Shown here: positions 55,625-64,000 of the stretch, one piece after another
Layout of the letters: each line of letters opens with the position of its first letter
How positions within the stretch are numbered: position 1 is the stretch's first letter
Assembly (NCBI RefSeq): GCF_000001735.4
Contig: NC_003070.9
Span: 9,052,001 to 9,116,000 of the forward strand
Direction: 5' to 3'
Origin: Arabidopsis thaliana
Lineage: Eukaryota; Streptophyta; Magnoliopsida; Brassicales; Brassicaceae
DNA length: 64,000 nucleotides
Notes under the pieces: model-generated
What the model was told of the DNA's origin: nothing
Databases searched by the model: none
The model's input: only the letters and a program-made list of their open reading frames with translations
Program-made: the position numbers and the translations under genes

Positions 55625-58600
55625 ATGGCGAGTCCAAGAGTCGTATCTGAAGATAGAAAGTCTGTTGACATCGAAATCGTCTCCGTCGGAGCTCTCTATA
55701 CCGGCTCATGGGATAAGAAGTACTGGAGTTCATCTAGGGTTGGTTTTCTCTGCTCTCTATCCTCCATTCGTCAGTCGATAGCTCAATTCAACTCTTTCTG
55801 TGTTACTTTTCTAATTCCTTAGAAATTGAGAAGAAATATAGAATCAGATTGACTTCGATTACTGTAATTTGAATTATTTTGGATGGGGCTGATATGCCTA
55901 ACGATGCAATGAATCGCGATTAATTTTGTGTAGATTGGTACATTTGCAACTATCAGGATCGATGATCAGTAGATTCTCTGTTTCTGAATATTTTTGATTT
56001 AAATATATACGTTCAGTGATACTGCATAGGGTAGAGAGTAGAGACTAGATCCTTAAGCTGAGGGTGTAGATTGGGTTTGACTGTTCTCGTTACTTCAACA
56101 GTGAACAACACTAGATCTATTGAAACAACTTATGCATATGGTGTCTCAGAATTTCTATTTACTTTAGCTTCTTTTTGTTCATCAGGGAAAAGATCGTTTC
56201 CCTTATCCTGTAGGCTACAAAGCTGTTCGAGCTCACAGTGGGAACACATATTACATGGAGATTGAAGAAGGTGCCAAAGGACCTTTATTTCTGGTGCGTT
56301 GCTTTTTCCATATAAATTATAGAAGATTGTGCATACTTTCTTTAGAATGCAACAAAGTCTTACTCTATTGTTGCAGATTAGATATTTGGATGAATCATGG
56401 ACGGGACAGACCCCGGATATTGCATGGGGAAAGCTCCAGAAGACGGACTTCTCTCACTTAAAAATATGGCATGGAAAACGGTTTACATGTAAGATGGGCG
56501 GCATGGAGGTACGCATCTCAGTTTCTTTTTGTTACCTTCTTGAGACCATCTTGCATGCTACTTTTATAACCAATTCAAAGTCAAACATTCGTCATTGCCT
56601 TTCCAAGAATGTTCTTGCATCCTATTGTGATGATTTGGTGAATTTTTTGAAAAGACACTTGCTGGCAACATGATCACTATCTGTGTACTTGAGAGTTTCA
56701 TAGGCACAATTATTTAATCTGCATTTTGTTGAAGTCATGGAACAATATAGTATAAGTAGTAAACGGACCAAGAAGATATAGTTAAGATGTGCGGATCTAT
56801 AACCTGTGATCATACCTCTGTTCTTCCTGATAAGAAGGCCTCTTACTGTCTTCTACTGCATTTCTGACTTCTCAATTCTAAGTTGATTCATAGGCAAAAC
56901 CATAGTACTTGGGATATACCCGCCAGACAAGTTGAGCATACTACTTTAACTAAGATTTTTTTCAAATGTTTTGCTTTCCTTCGGTGTTGGTCACTAGAAC
57001 TATCAGTTGGTTTGTAGTTTATTCTAATCCTACCACTGTGATGGGGTTAATTAATTACTTCGGTTTAAAATGACTATGATTTTTTTGTTTTGTTACAGTT
57101 TTTTGGCTTCAAAAACCCGTTGGTTCAGAGGTTGCTCCGGGAACTTGTGACCAATTCCCATGGAATGGTAGAATCTAGCCCCAGCAGTAGGGCCTCTCAT
57201 ATCCGGGTCAACGATGAAAGGCCAGTCATGTGTGCTAATCCAAATTTATTATGTTATCTGGACATGCCAGTGGCTAGAAAGAAGAGAAGCAGAAAACCTG
57301 GAATAACATACCAGAATTCAGTAGCTAAAAGTGTCCATAAAAAGCCAAGATTTCAAGACTCATTAACTGGTGGCGAGATTTTAAATTCAGCACCAGTGTC
57401 AATCTGTTCAGGAAAAGGAGAAGTGGAGACAGTTGGTCAGCAAGTTGCACTACCAGAGCAGTTTCATTCTAATCATGCTACAAACGAATATTCATCTCTG
57501 CCATCAGAAAAGCCACCACAAATGAAAATTTTCATCCCTATTCAAGAAACAAACCGGCTTCCTGACAGCTGTAAATCAAAGCCATTATCCAAATTTTCTG
57601 AAGAGGTATTCCATAAAGAACTTCTAGTATGTTTATCTCGAAAGCTTTATCTTTCGTTATTTTAGCGTAGTAGACTGGTGAAGGTTTTTTTCTCCAGGAA
57701 AGTTGTTTTGAACGAGAAGTGTCTTAATTTTTTCAGTTTCATGGGTTGCAAGAAAAGGAAAACAAACCCAACGATGATAATTTTCTGCATGAGAGCCCAA
57801 ACATGACTGCTTCCAGTTTTTGTGCACCTGATACCTTGGATTTCCTGCAAGGTATTAGCCTTTAATTCTAACTTGTTTAATACCAAGATGTCAGCATCTA
57901 GCAGTAAGAAGATTTTAATCTTTATGGCTGTATCTTTTCATAGATTCCGTTTTGTCCAATTCTTGCAGATAACACCGCAAGTTCTGCTCCAAAAATAAAT
58001 GATGATACAAGTTGCATGAAAAAGGAAGAATTGACACATGCTAACATGGTAGTTGGTGAAGGGATTTTAGCTGAACCAAATGCAGAGGATTTAGCTGACT
58101 CTACTTTGAATCTGACTTCTAAAAAAAGTGATTCTGATTTAGTTGATCAGGAAACTGCCAAAACAATGATGTCATTACTACTTCCTCAAGCAATTCCACT
58201 GCTCAAGAAGACCTCAAGCAAGAAGCCCCCAAGAAATGATATGTCAGACAACTGCAAAACGAGCCAACTTAATGATGCGTCAGGAACTGGTATAGTTAAC
58301 CTCTAGGAAAGATCTGAATATAGTCTGTTTTAGATTTGAGATTGCAGTATTTTATCTTGAAGTATTCCCTTATTCCATAATTTCTCTTCTAAATTTGCAG
58401 CTGTGTCACTGGCGATAAGAGAATCTAGTGGAGATGATGAGAATATGCAAGTTGTTGCTCCAGATTCCGATCAGGATTTTGCAAGCAATGTATCCATTGC
58501 TCCTGACAGTTTTGATGAGTCTCACTTGGTTGGTCCTGGGAGTGGACATATCATCTCTTCTTCCCAGGAAGTCTATCCAGCAGTCCTTCCTAAAATGCCC

Positions 58601-61520
58601 ATAGACGAGGACCATGTTCCAATAGTAAATGATCTATCGGTTTCTGCTTTGGAAGAGAATAATCAAGAAGAATATATGAAGAGGTTCATGTCAATACCAC
58701 ACTGTACCAGCTCAGTTAACATGATTTTATCCCAAGAATCTAAGGAACGCTGTGCAGCAGAAGGAAACTTGTTGCAAAAAGAACACCACTCCGAAAACAA
58801 GGAACCAAAGAGCACATTTTGTTCTACTGAAGGTAATACGCTAAATCTATAAATATCACCATTTGCCTCCACCCTCAGAAGCTTTGCATGACTATTTGTC
58901 TGCTGTGTATGTAAGCATGAGTCTAATTGCCTGCAGGTAATGGTTTTCCGGTCGACACAACCCCTACTGAAGCTTGTTCAGTTAAAAAGGAAAATCATAA
59001 GGTGTATATCAGAAAAAGAGTCTCGACCAATCAACATCGAATAAACAGAAATTTATCCTCTGAAAGTAAAAACAGTTGCAGAAATACTGGAGAAGATGAT
59101 TCCATAAGGAATATGTCTCCGATTAATTCCTCACGTATCTTGGAGCTTCAGCCGACCTTGTCTACCAACTCAGTATCAGATAGAACGAATCCTCTGGGTA
59201 ATGAAAGCGGTCATGTAACAGAACAATACCAGGGTCCTGAGTTAGTGAAGGTGAATAACAACACATTCACCAATGTAAAAAGCAATGAGGCGTGTGTGGT
59301 ACCACAAGATACAAGGTCAGCTCATGCTTTTGGAAGTGCAAGTATATCATCATCCTCATTTCCAGCTTCAAAATTTGAGGATTGTCAAGCCAATATTGGT
59401 GAGGAATTGGGCATCCAAGTCTCTGAACCACCTTCTACAGAGTCTCAGTATAAGGAAAATACTAGCGAGAAATGCACGTCTGTGCAGGAATTTCCAGCTA
59501 GTTCAAATTTAAAGCTCAACAGAGATGTAAAGATCAACAATGAGATGGAAAAAACTGTTGAGCTGCTTGGCTGCTACTTTCATCCCATGCCTGTTTCATC
59601 AGTATTACTCAGGACTGTTGGAAATGAAATCTATATTTTGGTGTTGAGCTTTGCTACAGAAGATAGAGTTAGGACCCTGTTTATGTACAAGATGTCAGCT
59701 GAGGCACCAAGCAAAGGATTCCCGTCTATCATTGGTCACACTCCTGCCATACTCCCCATTGTGGATGACAAATCTAGTGGAAATGTAAATTCATTAAACT
59801 TTTTCGTAGTTTCTTCTCTTAAACTTGTTTTTCCTCTCTAGTTATCTAATAGTTGTTAGTTGTTACATTTCGTCAGGGAACACTCGAGATATCTAATTTG
59901 CACTTCACTCCAGACGGGCTGCATCTTATTTTAACTGGCAACATCAAAACACCTTATTGCAGGTTTGGACTCTTTATTGTTTCATATGGTACAGAGATAC
60001 AGAATAAAGATATTAGCTAAGAGATTATTATTTTCCCTTTTTTGCAGGAAGAGGGAAACTGATTGCTCGTGTTTGATTTGTACATCAGCCTGTTTTGAGG
60101 AGAATGCAGTGAGGATTGTCCAGGTGAAAACTGGTCATGTTTCTCTTGTGACAAAACTTCAAGCAGATGACAGTGTGCAGTGTGTGGTGGTGTGCGATCC
60201 TAACAATCTCATTGCAGCTGTTAAGAGTGGAAACCTTATTGTCTGGGCCATGAACTCGCATTGGAGGTACTCTCATCAGAGTTCATTACTCTTCTCTTAA
60301 AATAGTTGTCAGATCCTTCTTCTATTTGGAGCTATTGGATCATCATTGGAATTTTTGCTAATGTTCTTGTATCCTTAATTTGCAGTGGTCCTACCGAAGA
60401 ATATGTTATACTCGCAAATCCTTGCATATCATCATGCATCATGGAACTGAAGAAGATACCAAAATGTCCTCATCTCGTTATTGGGCATAATGGTATAGGA
60501 GAATTTACAATATGGTATTTTGCTCCCTCTTTCTCTCTCTCCCTCTATCTTTAGAGTTTTTTTCTCTGCCCATCTCTTTGTTAAATTACAGAACACTATC
60601 CGTGCTAGGGAATGATGAGGAGCAGCCAACTTTGCTTGATCTTTTTCTTCCTGTCTCCATTGTTTCGGCCTGCTAACTTTGTTTATTATCGATTTAGGGA
60701 TATCTCGAAGCGAAGCCTAGTATCAAGATTTGTATCTCCCAGCAATTTGATCTTTGAGTTCATTCCGACGAGCTTGTTTGCATGGCACCCTGTACATAGT
60801 CATTCTACAATCGAGGATAACGTTGACATGATTTTAGCTGCAACAAAATTATGGTTCTCAAAAGGGGTCAACAACAAAACATTGGTTCCAGCTGAAGTCA
60901 AAGACACTGCTATTTGGCTTTTAGTCTCTACTGATCTTGACTCAGATGCTAAATGTGACCGTGTAGAAAGTCCAGTTAGATGTTGGAGACTTGCTCTCCT
61001 TGTGAAAGACCAACTCATATTGGGAAGTCAGTTGGATCCGAGGTATTATCACACATCTCTTTCTTTACATGGATACTGTCTTTCTCAGGCTCCTCTGGTT
61101 TCTCCATGTTCCGAGAAATTAGTTTTGCTTTGGGGATTATATGAGAAGTAAATGGTATATGAATGGTAACATTTCTAAATCCATGGTTCATTGGCTATGG
61201 ATTTGTGGTTTACAGGGCTGATGTTGCCGGTACAATATCTGGCCATGGAGTAGCAGGCACACTTGATGGACTTGTGTATATGTGGGACTTATCCACTGGC
61301 ACTAAACTCGGCTCTCTCCATGATTTCAAAGGTATACACTGATTGAAGTTTTAACTAGATATATCCATGAAAATAACGAAGTCAATTCTCAAAAGTTAAT
61401 ATTGTTACATGGATTTTGTCAGGTCAAAGAGTTTCATGCATCAGTACTGATGATTCCAGAAATATATGCATAGCAAGTGAAGATGGTCAGCTCCTAGTTT
61501 ATTGCCATCCGGAAAAGTAA
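55625..61520 (+). CDS. Large nuclear protein with FY-rich (FYRN/FYRC) and WD40-like regions
   Basis: Fourteen exons encode 1189 residues (I believe AT1G26330): 55625-55738, 56186-56293, 56377-56508, 57099-57605, 57737-57851, 57969-58289, 58401-58832, 58937-59784, 59877-59962, 60048-60266, 60386-60514, 60698-61042, 61216-61331, 61423-61520. The N-terminus carries an FY-rich domain: FPYPVGYKAVRAHSGNTYYM, EGAKGPLFLIRYLDESW, then WHGKRFTCKMGGMEFFGFKN. FYRN/FYRC is found in chromatin proteins such as MLL-type methyltransferases and JMJ demethylases. A basic NLS-like RKKRSRKPG follows. The middle 550 residues look disordered (Ser/Asn/Glu-rich). The C-terminal 350 residues are WD40-like (LHFTPDGLHLILTGN, AVKSGNLIVWAMNSHW, GTLDGLVYMWDLSTGTKLGS). 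Role in chromatin or transcription is inferred. Confidence 0.85.
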
Positions 61521-61991
61521 ACTCAAAATCAATCAAGGAGGGTAACAACAAAAAGATGTTTTGCCAAAATGACTTCAATTGGCTTGGTTACATTTTTAAG
61601 TCAACTAAGTTTTTATGCTTGTAAACTTTTACCATATGGCTTACAAGTTGAGAATTTTCTAATCTAGTTAAAAAAAATTGTACGAAGATGTAAATGATAA
61701 ATGATGATAAATAAATCTTTTATGTATATTCGTTGCTACAACTTACAAGGCATTTCTGATTTCTCAGTAATTTTTTATTCCATTTTTGCTAATTTTCCAA
61801 AAAGGAATTAAGAATATGAAATTATAAATAATTAAATTAAACGACGTCGTTGCTGAGAGGGCTCTAGCTCTTATTATCTTTCTCCTCTAGTCTGCTCATC
61901 TTTTCGCGTGGTCGACCAAACCTAAAACCCCCAAAAAGAGAAAAATCAAAGACCATTCGCTATTTCGCTCGCTACTCAGTTTCAGAAGAAG
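61521..61991. promoter_or_regulatory. Short intergenic promoter of the cytochrome b5 gene
   Basis: Includes the FYR/WD40 gene 3' UTR. A 12-bp palindrome AACGACGTCGTT lies near 61839-61851, about 145 bp before the cytochrome b5 start, with an ACGT core of the bZIP-binding type. Confidence 0.45.
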
Positions 61992-62755
61992 ATGCCGACA
62001 CTCACAAAGCTTTATTCCATGGAAGAAGCCGCAACTCACAACAAGCAAGATGACTGCTGGGTCGTCATCGACGGCAAGGTCTACTCTTTTTCTCAATCTT
62101 CTAATTTCAATCCTTGTTCATGTGTTTGTGAATCCTGAAGTTTCCTTCGCTTTCAGAAACCATATCTGTGTCTTGTTGCCTATAGAATCTAATGAAGAAT
62201 CTTGTAATTGCTGTTTATATGTAGTTAGATTGAGCTAATCAGAATCTTCTTCCTCTTTTTTTTTGTTGATAATGTGTTGACTTCACAATCTTGGTCCCCA
62301 AGAAAATGATATGGCTGATGCGTTCTCTTTACAGGTCTATGATGTATCCTCTTATATGGATGAGCATCCTGGAGGAGATGATGTGCTTCTTGCTGTCGCA
62401 GGTAAGCTTCTTCTTCTTCCTCTTGCCCATCCTTGCTAAATGACTGATCTGTTGTTGTCTCTACTCTAATCCAAGTAAATGTGATGATGTTGTTGTTGAA
62501 GGCAAAGATGCAACGGATGATTTTGAAGACGCAGGGCACAGCAAAGATGCTAGGGAACTTATGGAGAAGTATTTTATTGGCGAGCTAGATGAATCTTCTT
62601 TACCGGAAATACCTGAGCTTAAGATCTACAAGAAGGACCAGCCACAAGACTCTGTTCAGAAGCTTTTTGACTTGACAAAGCAGTATTGGGTTGTTCCTGT
62701 CTCCATTATCACCATCTCTGTAGCGGTTAGTGTCTTGTTCTCTCGCAAGACTTAA
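61992..62755 (+). CDS. CB5-A: Cytochrome b5 isoform A, ER tail-anchored
   Basis: 135 residues in three exons: 61992-62078, 62335-62401, 62502-62755 (I believe AT1G26340). The heme-binding fold is intact: HPGG (His ligand 1, near residue 40) in [20 protein letters not shown], and the second ligand in [22 protein letters not shown]-terminal helix [17 protein letters not shown] followed by SRKT anchors the protein in a membrane by its tail. It donates electrons to desaturases, hydroxylases and P450-linked reactions after reduction by cytochrome b5 reductase. The basic tail after the helix can bias tail-anchored proteins to organelle membranes; ER or plastid envelope are possible. Confidence 0.95.
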
Positions 62756-64000
62756 TAAGTAGTAGTCTCTTTCTTACCTTGATATGCTCTGGGATATTGA
62801 ATTACTTGGGGAATCAACTTTACACCCCCATTATAGATTTTTTGAATAACAGATATGATAGAGAGATAATTGTTATTTTTCATTTTTATCAGATTTTGAG
62901 TTGAGATCATGTTTCAATACACTTATTATCGATATGATTATATATGATTAATGGATGGTTTGGTTTGCTGGTATCAATCTTTTTATTAGAAGAAGTCTTT
63001 GCATATCGTCCCTTTTGGTAGCAGATAACCTCGCAAAGCCGACGTTATCTATATAGCATTGATATTATGTAGTATCTGTCGATTTGATTCAGAAAGACCA
63101 AAAACATGTACCAAAATATCTTCCTTGCTTGTCCTTTTAGTATATGTAACTGAGAGAGTATGAGACACTGGTGGATCTATGATCATATAGCGATGAGAAT
63201 ATATTAGTTAGGATTGGAAATCCCAATTCCTGAAAGTTGGTAGCTCTATCTCTAGGTTCCAGTTGAGAAAGCCACTTCTTTGTAGAATTTCTTTGCTTTG
63301 TATTGGTACATGAGATCTCCTCTCAAGTTCATGCAATTATAGGACCTGATGTATCGCTAATTGCTTCTGAATTGAAATTGTCCACGGTCTATAAGACCAG
63401 CCAGTACCAAAAAGGGAATCCTGCAGGTTAGATCTTGTTGGTTCTGGCTTCTGTTGATGATAATGCTGGTGGTATTATGGTCTGCGTCAGCTTTGTCTAA
63501 TTCTTGCAACAACACTCCTTTGTTTTTTGAGTTGTGTTACTCTCCTTGATTGAAAATAACAACCAAAATTTTTCTTGGAAATCTAAAACAATTCAGGACT
63601 CGGTTCTCAGTTTTGATTGATTTCAACATCCCCCAAAATTTATAACAGTCAGCATCACTTGCAACAAATTGAGAAGAGACTATATCCAACGAGACATAAG
63701 TCTCCGACGCTCCCCAACTTCTAGAACCTCAACACCTAATTAAGCCTTTCATGGGTTTACGCATCAAATTAAATTATTTCCACAATTACCAAATTATAAA
63801 TTACTATTTTTAATAAAGTTCCCAAGTTATACGTATGTAGCTTTTTACACATATTAACAATGTGCAAAAAATTACTCGTTCAAATCATTTTACGCATATC
63901 TCAATCATGACACAAACACATCATTCAACCTTGAAGTAAAAATCACACTCCTTACATTAATAATATAAAGTTATATAATGGAGCAAATATAAAAGAAACA
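62756..64000. other. Intergenic region at right edge
   Basis: Cytochrome b5 3' UTR followed by AT-rich DNA. No ORF above 60 codons is present, and I recognise no RNA gene, repeat or transposon end. The next gene lies outside the window. Confidence 0.4.

Overview
The window is plant nuclear DNA and matches Arabidopsis thaliana chromosome 1, roughly AT1G26170 to AT1G26340. Locus numbers come from recognising the proteins and are not database results. The support is AT-rich intergenic DNA, short GT-AG introns, and recognisable complete proteins such as CAULIFLOWER, CIB5, TTM2, SOFL1, the chaperonin subunit CPN60 beta-4 and cytochrome b5 isoform A. I rebuilt exon structures by hand from reading-frame continuity and splice consensus. 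Lengths quoted are sums of those exons.

Layout, left to right. An importin-9-like gene (minus strand, 3' end outside the window) contains an AT-AC intron of the minor U12 class. It is followed by a plastid or mitochondrial multi-pass membrane protein (+), the kinase/CYTH protein TTM2 (-), a 435-bp non-autonomous Helitron, a TLC/LAG1-domain protein (-) and SOFL1 (+). A 3-kb stretch with a possible small spliced minus-strand transcript follows, then the GNAT acetyltransferase (+), a 69-codon orphan ORF (+) and CPN60 beta-4 (-).

From 25 to 33 kb lie two divergent extensin-like genes made almost entirely of SPPPPPYVY units. They share an upstream module, and a third orphan copy of that module sits behind the first gene beside a SINE with a perfect 14-bp target-site duplication. 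This suggests a former larger extensin cluster. Next come CIB5 (+), a type II phosphatidylinositol 4-kinase gamma (-) and a gene-poor 3.6 kb.

At 44 to 48 kb a BSD-domain gene (-) carries an unrelated 142-residue gene (+) inside its third intron, bracketed by 217-bp direct repeats. CAULIFLOWER (-), an alkenal/double-bond reductase (+), a large FYR plus WD40-like nuclear protein (+) with a canonical E2F site upstream, and cytochrome b5-A (+) complete the window.

The genes do not form operons; each has its own promoter. The most unusual items are the U12 AT-AC intron, the nested gene with its direct repeats, the orphan extensin promoter with the SINE, the Helitron, and the small unassigned ORFs at 17 to 20 kb.
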